This document shows positions 10,167-19,653 of a stretch of DNA of 64,000 nucleotides, one piece after another. Each line of letters starts with the position of its first letter. Position 1 is the stretch's first letter. The translations under genes were made by a program, and so were the position numbers. Source of the stretch: an uncultured Myxococcales bacterium (GTDB lineage Bacteria > Myxococcota_A > UBA9042); contig CAIMLR010000030.1 in assembly GCA_903842345.1 (NCBI GenBank), positions 62,001-126,000 on the forward strand, written 5' to 3'. The notes beneath the pieces were generated by a model. The model saw nothing but the letters and a program-made list of their open reading frames with translations, had not been told where the DNA came from and made no database searches.

Positions 10167-11294
10167 ATGATCCGCATCCCCCGCCGGCTTTCTCTCCTGC
10201 TGTTGACCGCGCTGCCGATGCTCGCAGCCTGCAACGCCTCGCAACCCAAGCGACTGTCAGAAGCCAACGGCGATTTCGCCCGCGCTGTGCTTGCCGACCC
10301 GACTGCCGCGATGCCGACGACAGGCGAGCTTCCACACCCGGGCAAGTCGCACTGGGTCGCACCGTCCGACGTGCCGGCGCGGCAGCCGGTCCTACCAGCG
10401 CCCAAGCGCGGCGAGCCGCCAGCGGCGATTCCAGAGACGACGCGCGGCGGAAGTTCACCGATTCGCAACGGCGTCCTGCCAAACGGGATGTGTCCCGTGC
10501 GGCGCCAGAAAGCGCTGTTTCGCGACACGGTCCAGAGCTACGCCGCGCGCAACCGCATTTCAGTCCCGACGTTCCTGAAGTTGAATGGCCTCACCCTGCC
10601 CGCAAACGCGCCGCTGACGCACAAGCACCGCTACGTCATGGCGTCCGGACCGCACGGGGAGCACCTGTCGGACGGCCGTTCGATGGGACCGACGACGTCG
10701 CAGTACATCGTCGTCAATCCGTCCCGCGCCTGGGGCCAGCCGTTCGCGGTCGACTTGGTCAAACGCGCCATCGCGCAGGTGTACCAGAAGCTGCCGGGCG
10801 GCAATCGGCCGGTCATCGAGGATATCTCGATCGAACACGGCGGCTGCCTGAAACCGCATCGGGAGCACCGCGGCGGGCTGGAGGCGGACATCGGCTTCTT
10901 CCACAAGCAGGCCAGCAAGCACCTGACGCACGCCAGCCGCGACAACTTTGACGCGCGCCGCGAGTGGCATTTCCTGCGGGTATTGCTGGAGTCGGGGCTG
11001 GTGACGCGCATCATCGTCGATCGCAAGGTCCAAGCGATGCTCTACCGCGAGGCGCAGCGGCAAGGCGCGACGGCGGAGCAGTTGGGGCGCTGGCTGCAGT
11101 ATCCGCGGGCGACCAAGTGGGCGGCAATCATCGTGCACGGCGGTGGCCACGACAACCACACGCACATCAAGTTCCGCTGCCCCAAGGATGGCTGCGCCGC
11201 GCCGGTGGACATGCCGGACGTGGACGTGCAGGCGGACTTGCCAGAAGACGACACGGAAACGGACGACGACGCGGATCCGTCAGACGCCCCATAG
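10167..11294 (+). CDS. mepA: Penicillin-insensitive murein endopeptidase (M74) lipoprotein
   Basis: MepA-type LAS metallopeptidases cut the D-Ala-mDAP crosslink of peptidoglycan in the periplasm. The metal motifs are visible: HREHRGGLEADIGF (E. coli counterpart HxxHQxGLDVDI) and, near the end, VHGGGHDNHTHIKFRCP. The 375-residue protein starts with a lipoprotein signal (LPMLAAC, lipid Cys22) when read from the ATG at 10167; an ATG at 10125 would add 14 residues before it. Between the signal and the catalytic domain is a Pro-rich linker and a LysM-like stretch (YAARNRISVPTFLKLNG), which would bind glycan strands. The C-terminus is a strongly acidic tail of about 25 residues. E. coli MepA is soluble, so lipid anchoring and the LysM-like part are departures. 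The 3' end overlaps the convergent amidohydrolase gene by 15 bp. Confidence 0.88.
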   Translation: MIRIPRRLSLLLLTALPMLAACNASQPKRLSEANGDFARAVLADPTAAMPTTGELPHPGKSHWVAPSDVPARQPVLPAPKRGEPPAAIPETTRGGSSPIRNGVLPNGMCPVRRQKALFRDTVQSYAARNRISVPTFLKLNGLTLPANAPLTHKHRYVMASGPHGEHLSDGRSMGPTTSQYIVVNPSRAWGQPFAVDLVKRAIAQVYQKLPGGNRPVIEDISIEHGGCLKPHREHRGGLEADIGFFHKQASKHLTHASRDNFDARREWHFLRVLLESGLVTRIIVDRKVQAMLYREAQRQGATAEQLGRWLQYPRATKWAAIIVHGGGHDNHTHIKFRCPKDGCAAPVDMPDVDVQADLPEDDTETDDDADPSDAP

Positions 11295-12263
11295 CCGCGC
11301 CGCGTTGCCGCCGGCAATCTGGGCAAAAGCGGTGTCGTTGACGATGCGCCGCGCCAGGACCGTCCGCTCGCGGCCCATTTCATACGGCACAATCGGAAAA
11401 TCGGTGCCGTACAGCACGCGGTCGGCATGGCGTTCCAGCTGCGCCCAATCCAGCGCGTCCGTGAAGTAGTCCGCGCACGCCATCGCGGTATCGAGGTACA
11501 GGTGCGGAAACTCGTCGCAGAGGTCCAGGTAGTCGCTGTACTCGTCCGCGCCGATGTGCGGCACCACGAGCTTGAGGTCCGGCAACTGCTGCAGCACGCG
11601 CCGCGTCCGGGACACATTGCAAATCGCGTGGCAATCGACGCCGTACGCGGCACTCGCCGGTTCCCGCCCCGCATGCACGACCGCGGGCACGCCCAGCTCC
11701 TGACACGCCGCGAGCACGTCCAACGTCGCCGGGTCGTCAATCGCCACGCGCTGAACGTGGCAGTGCAGCTTGATGCCGCGCAGCCCGTGCACGTCGATGG
11801 CCTCTTTGACAATCGCCCGCGCATCTGGCTCGCCCGGCAGCACCGTGCCCACGCCGATGATCGCCGACTCCGCCGCCGCCAGCTGCGCCAGGTACCGGTT
11901 GAGCGAGCGCGACGCGCCGGGTTTGTGGGCAAAAACCAGCGCCACCATCCGCGCGACGCCATTGTCCCGCAAATGCGCGACCGCCTCCTCGGACGTGCCG
12001 CGGAACGCGATGTGCCACGCGTTCGTGTCAAACCACCGGTGCAACGCGGCGAAGAGCGGCTGCGGAAAGAGGTGCACATGCGCGTCGATCATCCCGTCCA
12101 ACGCGCCATCGTCACGCCGACGCTGCTCGCGCGCGGCTTCCTCGGGCGTCGGCGGCGCCAACGGCCGCAGTGGCGGGAGGTGCATGTGTTCAGCGCAGCA
12201 GGGAACGAGTTCAGGCGAAGGCGTCAGCATGGCGTTGCATGGTAGCCCAGAAGCGCGTTGCAT
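11280..12263 (-). CDS. Amidohydrolase-2 family metal-dependent hydrolase
   Basis: This TIM-barrel hydrolase (about 327 residues) has the metal motif DAHVHLF, a histidine after the fourth strand (IKLHCHV), a later one in VVPHIGADEY, and the catalytic-Asp signature LYGTDFP. These place it with decarboxylase/lactonase-like amidohydrolases (PF04909). The substrate is unknown. The start is uncertain: the ATG at 12263 has GGAAGGA upstream, but that leaves only 32 bp to the divergent M13 gene. In-frame ATGs at 12230 or 12185 would leave more room for two promoters. The first ~55 residues are Pro/Glu-rich and not part of the barrel, so a shorter protein would still be functional. Confidence 0.85.
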   Translation of the reverse strand: MQRASGLPCNAMLTPSPELVPCCAEHMHLPPLRPLAPPTPEEAAREQRRRDDGALDGMIDAHVHLFPQPLFAALHRWFDTNAWHIAFRGTSEEAVAHLRDNGVARMVALVFAHKPGASRSLNRYLAQLAAAESAIIGVGTVLPGEPDARAIVKEAIDVHGLRGIKLHCHVQRVAIDDPATLDVLAACQELGVPAVVHAGREPASAAYGVDCHAICNVSRTRRVLQQLPDLKLVVPHIGADEYSDYLDLCDEFPHLYLDTAMACADYFTDALDWAQLERHADRVLYGTDFPIVPYEMGRERTVLARRIVNDTAFAQIAGGNAARLWGV

Positions 12264-12295
12264 GGCATCCTTCCGGCCTTACTTGCGAGGGTGCC

Positions 12296-14344
12296 ATGCG
12301 TCGTGTTGTTGCCAGTCTGTCTTTTGTTGCCGTTGCTGCCTGTGGCGGTGCCCCCGCGCAGGTTGCGCCCGCGCCCGTTGCGGTTCAGCCCGCGACGACC
12401 GTGAACGTCTCGCTTGCCGATGTGGGCTTGGACGCCAGCGCGCTCGACCGCACCATCGACCCGTGCACCGACTTCTACCAGTTCGCGTGCGGCGGCTGGA
12501 TCGCCAAGACGGAGATTCCGGGCGATGAAGCGTCCTGGTACCGCTCCTTCAATGAGATCGACCGGCGCAATGAAGCGGCGTTGCGCGAGATCCTCGACAA
12601 CGTAGCCAAGGATGAAGGCAGCAAGCTCGGCCGGTACTACGCGGCGTGCATGGACGTGGCGGCGGTTGAAGCCGCGGGCGTCGCGCCAATCGCGGAGCTG
12701 CTGAAGGAAGTGAAGGCGCTCAAGGACGTGAAGCAGGTGCCGGCTGAGGTTGGCAAGCTGCACCGCCGCGGCATCAAGCCGCTGTTCCGCCTGTCCGCGG
12801 AGCAGGACTTTGGCGACGCGACGCGCGTGATCGCCAGCCTGGATCAGGGCGGTCTGGGCATGCCGGACCGCGACGATTACCTGAAGGACGACGAGCGCGC
12901 CGTAAAGCTGCGCGCGGCCTATCGCAAGCACGTCCAGGCGATGCTGGAGCTGGCGGGCTGGAAGCCCAAGGACGCGGCGACGGCGACGGACGACGTAATG
13001 GCGCTGGAAACGGCGCTCGCCAAGATCTCCAAGACGCGGGTGGAGCGCCGCGATCCCAAAGGCCTGTACAACAAGATGACCCGCGCGGAGCTGGTCAAGG
13101 CCAACGCCAAGCTGGACTGGAACGCGTATTTTCTGCCGCTGGACGTTTCGCCGACGGACGTGAACCTGACGTCGCTGCCGTTCTTTGCTGGCCTGGACGG
13201 CATCCTCGCGCAGACCAAGCTGCCGGCGTGGAAGAACTACCTGAGCTGGCACGTCGTGCGGTCGATGGCGGACGTGCTGCCCAAGAAGTTCGTGGACGAG
13301 GCGTTCAACTTCAAGAAAGCGGTGACGGGCCAGGCCGAGCAGAAGCCGCGCTGGCGGCGCTGCGTGCAGGACACGGACGATTCGCTCGGCGAGATGCTGG
13401 GCCAGCATTTTGTCGCGCTGCACTTTGGCGGCGGCAGCAAGCAGGCTGCGACGGAGCTTGTCGGCGCGATTCGCGCGGCGTTCGCCGACAACCTGAAGAC
13501 GCTCGTGTGGATGGATCAGGTGACGCGCGACAAGGCCCTGAACAAGCAGCAGGAAATGGCGTTCCTCATCGGCTTTCCCAACAAGTGGCGGCAGTACACG
13601 TTTGAGACGGACGCGAAATCGTATGCGAAGAACGCGCTGGCGGCGTCGCTGTATCAGGTGGCGTACGACCTCGCGCGGATCGGCAAGCCGCTGGACCGCG
13701 AGCAGTGGCAGATGAGCCCGCCGACGGTGAACGCGTACTACGACCCGCAGCGCAACCACATGGTCTTCCCGGCGGGCATCCTGCAGCCGCCGTTCTTTGA
13801 CGCCAAATTCAGCCCGGCGGTGAACCTGGGGGGCATCGGCATGGTGATTGGCCACGAGCTGACGCACGGCTTTGACGACGAAGGCGCGCAGTTCGACGCC
13901 CAGGGCAACCTGCGCAATTGGTGGTCGCCGGAAGTCGAAAAGCAGTTCAAGGATCGCACGACGTGCGTGGCCAAGCAGTACAGCGGATTTGAGCTGCAGC
14001 CCAAGCTCTTCGTCAACGGCGAACTGACCAACGGCGAGAACATCGCCGACATGGGCGGGCTGAAGATGGCGCTTGCGGCGCTGCGCAAAGTGCGCGAAAA
14101 GCAGACGGAAGTGAAGATCGCCGACGGGTTCTCAGAGGAGCAGCAGCTGTTCATGGCCAACGCGCAAGCGTGGTGCGGCAAGATGCGGCCGGAGATGGAG
14201 CAGACGATGGTGAAGACCAATCCCCACTCGCCGGCGAAATTCCGCGTGAATGGGCCGATGGCCAACATGCCGGAGTTCGCGGCGGCGTTCCAGTGCAAGG
14301 CGGGCGCGGCGATGAATCCGGTCAGCCGATGCGGAGTCTGGTAA
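12296..14344 (+). CDS. M13 family (neprilysin/PepO-like) zinc metallopeptidase lipoprotein
   Basis: The 682-residue protein has the gluzincin motif HELTH (zinc ligands His520 and His524, catalytic Glu521) in GHELTHGFDDEG, and the third ligand Glu581 in GENIADMGG. It also has the M13 substrate-backbone motif NAYY and the C-terminal CGVW. Length is normal for the family. The lipoprotein signal is VAVAAC (Cys16), followed by a Pro/Ala/Val-rich linker. M13 enzymes cut oligopeptides on the N-side of hydrophobic residues. Anchored on the envelope it would degrade imported or secreted peptides, useful for a proteolytic predator or saprotroph. The ATG at 12296 follows GCGAGGGTGCC. The next gene starts 33 bases after its stop and is probably co-transcribed. 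Confidence 0.93.
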   Translation: MRRVVASLSFVAVAACGGAPAQVAPAPVAVQPATTVNVSLADVGLDASALDRTIDPCTDFYQFACGGWIAKTEIPGDEASWYRSFNEIDRRNEAALREILDNVAKDEGSKLGRYYAACMDVAAVEAAGVAPIAELLKEVKALKDVKQVPAEVGKLHRRGIKPLFRLSAEQDFGDATRVIASLDQGGLGMPDRDDYLKDDERAVKLRAAYRKHVQAMLELAGWKPKDAATATDDVMALETALAKISKTRVERRDPKGLYNKMTRAELVKANAKLDWNAYFLPLDVSPTDVNLTSLPFFAGLDGILAQTKLPAWKNYLSWHVVRSMADVLPKKFVDEAFNFKKAVTGQAEQKPRWRRCVQDTDDSLGEMLGQHFVALHFGGGSKQAATELVGAIRAAFADNLKTLVWMDQVTRDKALNKQQEMAFLIGFPNKWRQYTFETDAKSYAKNALAASLYQVAYDLARIGKPLDREQWQMSPPTVNAYYDPQRNHMVFPAGILQPPFFDAKFSPAVNLGGIGMVIGHELTHGFDDEGAQFDAQGNLRNWWSPEVEKQFKDRTTCVAKQYSGFELQPKLFVNGELTNGENIADMGGLKMALAALRKVREKQTEVKIADGFSEEQQLFMANAQAWCGKMRPEMEQTMVKTNPHSPAKFRVNGPMANMPEFAAAFQCKAGAAMNPVSRCGVW

Positions 14345-14377
14345 GGGCGCGGCGAAGTTGGGTAAGGGAGGCGGACG

Positions 14378-16387
14378 ATGCGGAAGTGGCAATCGTGGGC
14401 AGTCGTCGTCGCGTTGGGCCTGAGTGCCCTCGCGTGTGGCACCAAGGCGACGGCGGCGGCGGATGATGCGGCGCTCGCAGATGACGCGGCGGCCGACATC
14501 GCCGTGGATACCGCGGCTGATGTGTCGACCGTCGTGGAAACGTGCACTGAGCCAGGCGGTTCGCCGTACGCGGAAACGACCCAGCCGGACGTGACGCGCA
14601 AGAAATTCGCGCTGTCGCTCTTCCACTTCAACATCGAATACGTCATCGGCGGACTGGAGTACATCGACGCCAAGGGCATCTCCAGCGTCTTCACCGGCAA
14701 CCCGGAAAACGTCGGCTGGACCAACGACAAAGTCGAGGACTTCATCGTCCGCGAGAGCTTCCTGCCGATCCTGCAGCTGTACGAAAAGCATCCCGGCTGG
14801 GGCGTGAATCTGGAGCTGCAGGCGTACATGATCGACGTCATGGCGGCGCGCCACCCGGACGTGTTGATCCTGCTGCGCAAGCTGGCGCAACGCGGTCAGG
14901 TGGAGATCGTCAGCTTCCACTACAACGCCCAGTTCTTCCTCGGCTTTCCGCGCGAGGATCAGCACCGCTCGCTGGCCGCGGTCAAGGCGACGTTCACCAA
15001 GCAGTGCCTGCCGCTCTCCGGCGTCGTCTTCAATCAGGAAGGCCAAGCGGGCGAAGGCCGGCAGAAGATGCTTGTCGACGAGGGCTACAGCATCGGCGTG
15101 CACCCCAAGAACCTGTTCTACTACGTGCACCAGGCGACGCCGAATCCGTGGCCGTACTTTGCCTCGGAAGGCGGGGACCTGATTGTCGGCGGTGCGGGCG
15201 TGGATCCGGCTTCTGGCATCCACCTGACGTGGAATTTCCTGGACGACGGCGAACTGCGTGCGGCGCCCGAAGTTTCAGGACAAGCGTTGAATCCATATTT
15301 TGCGACGACGGCGGCACACGACCCGGCGCGCGTGGCGGAATTCGAGAAGGAGCTCGCGGACACGGAGGCGGGCGGCTATTACATGGCGCGCATCAGCGAC
15401 TACGTGCGCCACCTGAAGGCCGAAAAGGTCGAGCAAAAGCCGGCGCCGGCGCTCCTGGATGGCACCTGGCAGCCCAAGAGCACGGATTCTGTGCACCGCT
15501 GGCTGGGCGGGCGCGGGCTGTGGGGCGCGGACGAGAACGACTTTGAAGTCCGCAAAGGCAACTACGAGGCGCGGACGCAGGTGGCGGCCGTGCAGGTGCT
15601 GGCGGAAGTGGCGCAGAAAGCCGGCAAGCCCGCGGCAGGTCAGGACGCGCGGCTGGCCAAGCTGTGGAAAGACCTGTGGCGCGTGGAAGTCAGCGATTGC
15701 TCAGGCGTGAATCCGTGGCTGGCGGAGGTGCAATACGCGCTGGACCACAATCCGCTGATCCTGGCGGACGCCAAGCAGCTGGCGACGGACCTCAAGGCGA
15801 CGCTCGGCTGGAGCCACGCGCGGGTGAATCTGGCGGCGCGGACGGCTGAGGACAAACCGGGCGTAGCGGAGAGCTGGCCGACCGTGGACGCACCCGCGGA
15901 GGTGTCGACCGTGACGGTGACGGTCGATGGCCGCACAGCGACGACGACGTGGCTGCAGATCGCGCCCAAGCAGTGGCGGCTGCAGGTTGCATTCAGCGCG
16001 TCGACGCCGGAGAACGACCCGTTTGGCCGTGAGCTGAAGGTCAACTTTCCGCGCTTCGCCGACGTCGTGGAGTACAGCCCCGGCCTGATGGACGACGTCG
16101 TGCGCAGCTATCCGTTCAGCGCGTTTGAGTTCCAGGACGACCATGTGTGGCTGCCGGTGCCCAATGGCCTCATCGGCTTGGGCAATGGCTGGTATGTCAT
16201 CAAGCACGCGCGGCTGGAGAACGTCGCGGCGCGCGTCAACGTGACGACACCGACCATCGGCTTCTGGGACGAGACCGTGCGTCTGGATCTGGCGCCGACC
16301 TGGCAATTCGACGTCCTGCAAGGCACCTCCGCGGACGCGCTGGCGGTTGCCAACGCGCTCAATCTTGCGCCAACTGTGGATCTGTAA
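14378..16387 (+). CDS. GH57/GH38-like glycosidase or deacetylase-type (beta/alpha)-barrel lipoprotein
   Basis: A lipoprotein signal (LSALAC, Cys20) and an Asp/Ala-rich tether of about 30 residues precede a 600-residue domain. Its first half resembles the catalytic barrel of GH57/GH38-type enzymes and polysaccharide deacetylases: an early His/Asn pair (LFHFNIEYV), a helix-rich acid segment (GWGVNLELQAYMIDVMAARHP), then VEIVSFHYNAQF and VVFNQEGQAGEG. The second half has HRWLGGRGLWGADENDFEV, also of the kind seen after such barrels, and then Ig-like or beta-sandwich sequence to the end. I assign it by pattern, not by a clear family match. Substrate is unknown; surface glycan or peptidoglycan-linked sugar are candidates. 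GGGAGG precedes the ATG. Confidence 0.55.
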   Translation: MRKWQSWAVVVALGLSALACGTKATAAADDAALADDAAADIAVDTAADVSTVVETCTEPGGSPYAETTQPDVTRKKFALSLFHFNIEYVIGGLEYIDAKGISSVFTGNPENVGWTNDKVEDFIVRESFLPILQLYEKHPGWGVNLELQAYMIDVMAARHPDVLILLRKLAQRGQVEIVSFHYNAQFFLGFPREDQHRSLAAVKATFTKQCLPLSGVVFNQEGQAGEGRQKMLVDEGYSIGVHPKNLFYYVHQATPNPWPYFASEGGDLIVGGAGVDPASGIHLTWNFLDDGELRAAPEVSGQALNPYFATTAAHDPARVAEFEKELADTEAGGYYMARISDYVRHLKAEKVEQKPAPALLDGTWQPKSTDSVHRWLGGRGLWGADENDFEVRKGNYEARTQVAAVQVLAEVAQKAGKPAAGQDARLAKLWKDLWRVEVSDCSGVNPWLAEVQYALDHNPLILADAKQLATDLKATLGWSHARVNLAARTAEDKPGVAESWPTVDAPAEVSTVTVTVDGRTATTTWLQIAPKQWRLQVAFSASTPENDPFGRELKVNFPRFADVVEYSPGLMDDVVRSYPFSAFEFQDDHVWLPVPNGLIGLGNGWYVIKHARLENVAARVNVTTPTIGFWDETVRLDLAPTWQFDVLQGTSADALAVANALNLAPTVDL

Positions 16388-16399
16388 CCCGAGGCTCCC

Positions 16400-17281
16400 A
16401 TGCTGCGACTCCATCTTGCTGCGCTCATCCTGACGGTCCTGTCGCTGGCGGCGTGCGAACCAACGCCCTCGCCTTCCGGCTTTGACGCGCAGACGTTTGA
16501 CGTCCAGACCGCGGACATCGCGCTGGGCAACGACGCGACGGCGAGCGCAGTCGACCTGACCGGCACGTGGGTGCTTGTCACCGACTGGTCGACTTGCGTG
16601 GCGATCGGCGATGAAATCGAGCTGCGCAACTACGAGCTGTCGCGGATCCAGGTCATCCAGGATGGCGTGCAGCTCCGCGAGGTGCGGGAGGATTGCAGCA
16701 TCGCCAATACGCCGCTGCTCGGCTTGACGACGGTGGTGCCACAGCCAGCCATCGACTCGGCCAATCCGATGAACACGGCGGCGTTCTTCCCGGCGAGCGG
16801 CACCGGGGCGCCCTATGTGAGCGGCGTGGAAGTGCAGACTTGGGGTCTCAAGTTCGCCAACCCGGAGACGGACACGATGCCGGCCAGCGCGGATGACCCG
16901 CACGTCGTCGATTCAGACAAGGATGGCCATCCAGGCGTGACGCTCAAAGTCGGCGGCGTGTGCGACCTCTACGCCGCCCAGCGCGCCATCATGGTCCGCA
17001 CCGGCAGGCAGGAAGCCGACGGCAGCTTGAGCGGCGACGGCATCCGGCACGTGGTGCAAGTCGCGCTTGGCGCCAGTCAGGGCTTCTGCGCGCAGGCGTT
17101 TTCAACCGTGAGCAACCAAACGTTCAACCACTGGAAGATGCTGCGCGTCGACAAGAAGGGCATGAACCTTGATCAGGATGGCGACGGCATCGTTTCGTGC
17201 GCGGAAATCGTGCAAAACCAGCCCGTCTTCACCAACTGGATCGAGCCGGACGACACGCGTTGCGCGGCCTTCAAGAAGTAG
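16400..17281 (+). CDS. Lipoprotein of unknown function with an EF-hand-like loop
   Basis: The 293-residue protein starts 12 bases after the previous stop, with GAGG upstream. Its signal ends in LSLAAC (Cys19), followed by an Asp/Ala-rich tether. The body opens with DLTGTWVLVTDWSTC, a start typical of lipocalin-like or META-like beta-barrels, and contains five further cysteines. Near the C-terminus NLDQDGDGIVSCAEI matches the twelve-residue EF-hand/dockerin calcium loop. I do not recognise the family. It is in a likely operon with the GH57-like lipoprotein and may bind its products or hold it to the surface. Confidence 0.65.
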   Translation: MLRLHLAALILTVLSLAACEPTPSPSGFDAQTFDVQTADIALGNDATASAVDLTGTWVLVTDWSTCVAIGDEIELRNYELSRIQVIQDGVQLREVREDCSIANTPLLGLTTVVPQPAIDSANPMNTAAFFPASGTGAPYVSGVEVQTWGLKFANPETDTMPASADDPHVVDSDKDGHPGVTLKVGGVCDLYAAQRAIMVRTGRQEADGSLSGDGIRHVVQVALGASQGFCAQAFSTVSNQTFNHWKMLRVDKKGMNLDQDGDGIVSCAEIVQNQPVFTNWIEPDDTRCAAFKK

Positions 17282-17394
17282 ACGTCGCGCTGGCAAAACC
17301 GTGACACATGGGGGCCAGCCATCACTGGCAACGGAACGCGTTTTCTGTCAGATTACGCCCGCCGTCGCGCGCTTGACGGCATTCGGAGTCCCCC

Positions 17395-19218
17395 GTGTCG
17401 ACCGTCCTGCACTACAAGAGCAATCTTCGCGACATCTTCTTCAACCTTTTTGAATTCCATGACATCGCCAACACGTCGCTCGGCCGTGGGCCGTTCGTGT
17501 CGATGGACGAAGAGACCGCTCGCGACTCCCTGACCGAATACGAGAAGCTCTGCAGCGGCGAGATTGCCGCGAGTTGGGCGGAATCGGATCGCATCCCGCT
17601 GGAAGTGGACGCGATCGGCGACGTCACGCTGCCCAAGGCGCTGACCAAGGCGCTGAACAAGTGGTACGAAAAGGAGTGGTTCCGCCTGGAGCTGCCCGAG
17701 AACATCGGCGGCTACGGCGCGCCGCCGAGCGTGAACTGGTCGGCGTTTGAGCTCACCGCTGGCGCGAATGCGGCGCTGGCGTTCTACCTGTTCGGCACGT
17801 TCATGGCGAAGATCGTTGACCGCCTGGGCACCGAGCACCAGAAGAAGCTGTTCCTCAACGGCCTCGCGGAAGAACGCTGGGGCGGATCAATGGTGCTGAC
17901 GGAACCCGACGCGGGTTCAGACGTCGGCGCGGGTCGGGCGAAGGCGCGCCACGTGAGCGGCGACATTTGGGAGATCGAAGGCACCAAGCGCTTCATCACT
18001 AACGGCGACTACAACGGCCCCGCGAACATCATCCACATGGTCCTCGCGCGCCCGGAAGGCGCGGATCTGGGCACCAAGGGCCTGTCGCTGTTCATCGTCC
18101 CGAAATTCTGGGTCAACGACGACGGTACGATCGGCGAACGCAACGGCGTGCGCGTGTCCAAGGTCGAGAAGAAGATGGGCCTGAAGGCGTCCGCGACCTG
18201 CGAGATGGTCTTTGGCGACGGCGACGTCCCGGCGCGCGGCTACCTGATGGGCGGCGTGCATGACGGCATTCGGCAGATGTTCCACATCATCGAGAACGCC
18301 CGCATGGCCGTCGGCATGAAGTCGATGTCGACGCTCTCCACCGCGTACCTCAACGCGCTGCAGTATGCCAAGGACCGCGTCCAGGGCGCCGACTTGACGC
18401 AGGCGTCGGACAAGCGGGCACCCCGCGTGCGCATCATCCAGCACCCGGACGTGCGGCGCATGCTCATGGCGCAGAAGTCGCATGCGGAAGGCATGCGCGC
18501 GCTCGGGCTCTACATCGCTTGGCTGCAGGACCAGGTGGAAATTCTCGGCGGGCATACCAACAAGGACGCCGCCAAGATGGACGCGCGCAACGACCTGATG
18601 CTGCCGCTGCTGAAAGGCTACTGCTCCGAGAAGGCGACCGAGATGCTGGTGCTCTCGCTCCAGACCATCGGCGGCTCCGGCTACATCCAGGACTTCCCCT
18701 ACGAGCAGTACTGCCGCGACCAAAAGATCGACAGCCTGTACGAAGGCACGACGGCGATCCAGGCGCTTGATCTCTTCTTCCGCAAGATCGCCCGCGATGG
18801 CGGCCAGACCTTGCAGGGGCTCATGGAAGAAGCCATGGCAACCGCGCAGGGCACCGACGGCGGCGACGAGTTGGCCAGCGAGCGCAAAGCGCTACTGAAG
18901 GCGCTGGGCGACGTGCAGAGCATCCTCATGACAATGCTCGGCAAGCTCAACGACTCGGTCTACCACGTCGGGATTCACGGCAACAAGATCCTCTTCGCGC
19001 TCGCGGAGACAGTCATTGCGTGGCTCCTGGTGCGGCACGCCGCGATCGCCATCGCCAAGCTGCCGACGGCCAAGGGCGCGGACATCGGTTTCTACAAGGG
19101 CAAGATTGCCTCGGCGAAGTGGTTCTGCAGCCAAGTCCTCCCGGGCTTGACGTTGACGCGCAAGCTGGTGGAGACCTCGGAGCTGTCGATCATGGAATTG
19201 CCGGAAGAAGCATTCTAG
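17395..19218 (+). CDS. Acyl-CoA dehydrogenase, long DmdC/FadE-like type
   Basis: This FAD enzyme oxidises acyl-CoA at the alpha-beta carbons. At 607 residues it is longer than the classic 380-residue form and fits the subgroup that includes 3-methylmercaptopropionyl-CoA dehydrogenase (DmdC), with an N-terminal extension and an extra C-terminal helical domain. Visible motifs are LTEPDAGSDVGAGRAKA (FAD/acyl site), EGTKRFITNGDY, and the catalytic base Glu450 in LYEGTTAIQALDLFF. The GTG start has CGGAG seven bases upstream. A small hairpin (17361-17366 with 17375-17380) ends just before that site. Substrate cannot be told; no beta-oxidation partner genes are adjacent. Confidence 0.92.
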   Translation: MSTVLHYKSNLRDIFFNLFEFHDIANTSLGRGPFVSMDEETARDSLTEYEKLCSGEIAASWAESDRIPLEVDAIGDVTLPKALTKALNKWYEKEWFRLELPENIGGYGAPPSVNWSAFELTAGANAALAFYLFGTFMAKIVDRLGTEHQKKLFLNGLAEERWGGSMVLTEPDAGSDVGAGRAKARHVSGDIWEIEGTKRFITNGDYNGPANIIHMVLARPEGADLGTKGLSLFIVPKFWVNDDGTIGERNGVRVSKVEKKMGLKASATCEMVFGDGDVPARGYLMGGVHDGIRQMFHIIENARMAVGMKSMSTLSTAYLNALQYAKDRVQGADLTQASDKRAPRVRIIQHPDVRRMLMAQKSHAEGMRALGLYIAWLQDQVEILGGHTNKDAAKMDARNDLMLPLLKGYCSEKATEMLVLSLQTIGGSGYIQDFPYEQYCRDQKIDSLYEGTTAIQALDLFFRKIARDGGQTLQGLMEEAMATAQGTDGGDELASERKALLKALGDVQSILMTMLGKLNDSVYHVGIHGNKILFALAETVIAWLLVRHAAIAIAKLPTAKGADIGFYKGKIASAKWFCSQVLPGLTLTRKLVETSELSIMELPEEAF

Positions 19219-19249
19219 AGCAGTATCGGGCGGTTAGGGAGTTCGCACT

Positions 19250-19280
19250 CGACGCGAGGCATGTTTCTGGCCTCGCGTCG
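19250..19280 (+). terminator. Hairpin terminator after the acyl-CoA dehydrogenase gene
   Basis: A perfect 11-bp stem (CGACGCGAGGC 19250-19260 with GCCTCGCGTCG 19270-19280) encloses a 9-base loop, 31 bases after the stop. The tail is C-rich rather than U-rich, as is common in high-GC genomes. Confidence 0.6.
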
Positions 19281-19605
19281 GGCCCTCCCAGGCCTCGCCC
19301 CTCCCCCGCCGAAAACGTCCAGCCTAAACGGCGGACGCACCACCACCACCCGGGTCCACGGCTGTTCACCGTCCCGGCGCTCCTTCGGCGGCAGGCGGGG
19401 TTTGCCCCGTCGCCGCCCGGCTTGGTTGGCTCGCAAGCACAATGCCCGCTCGTACGCGCGGTTCCTGGGCTTGCGCCGCACGTCGACTCGCGCGGCACGG
19501 CGGGCTGGAGCAAGATCCATGCCAAGCCCGCAATCGTGCAATCCCAGCCACTTGGCCGGCCGTGGGCAACTTCTCTCTGAGACTTGTGCGACGCAAGGCG
19601 AGACC

Positions 19606-19653
19606 AAGTGAGACCAATACCGGATGCCGCAACGCCCGCGCCCGGTCTCACTT
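19606..19653 (-). terminator. Hairpin terminator after the MopE-type lipoprotein gene
   Basis: A perfect 10-bp inverted repeat (AAGTGAGACC 19606-19615 with GGTCTCACTT 19644-19653) spans a 28-base GC-rich centre, 30 bases past the stop of the minus-strand gene. The octamer GAGACCAA also occurs twice in tandem with a 10-base period at the left arm. Confidence 0.5.

Noticed and set aside
17282-17394. A sigma-54 type promoter before the acyl-CoA dehydrogenase gene
   Set aside because: The TGGCA elements present do not have a GC element at the required 10-base spacing.
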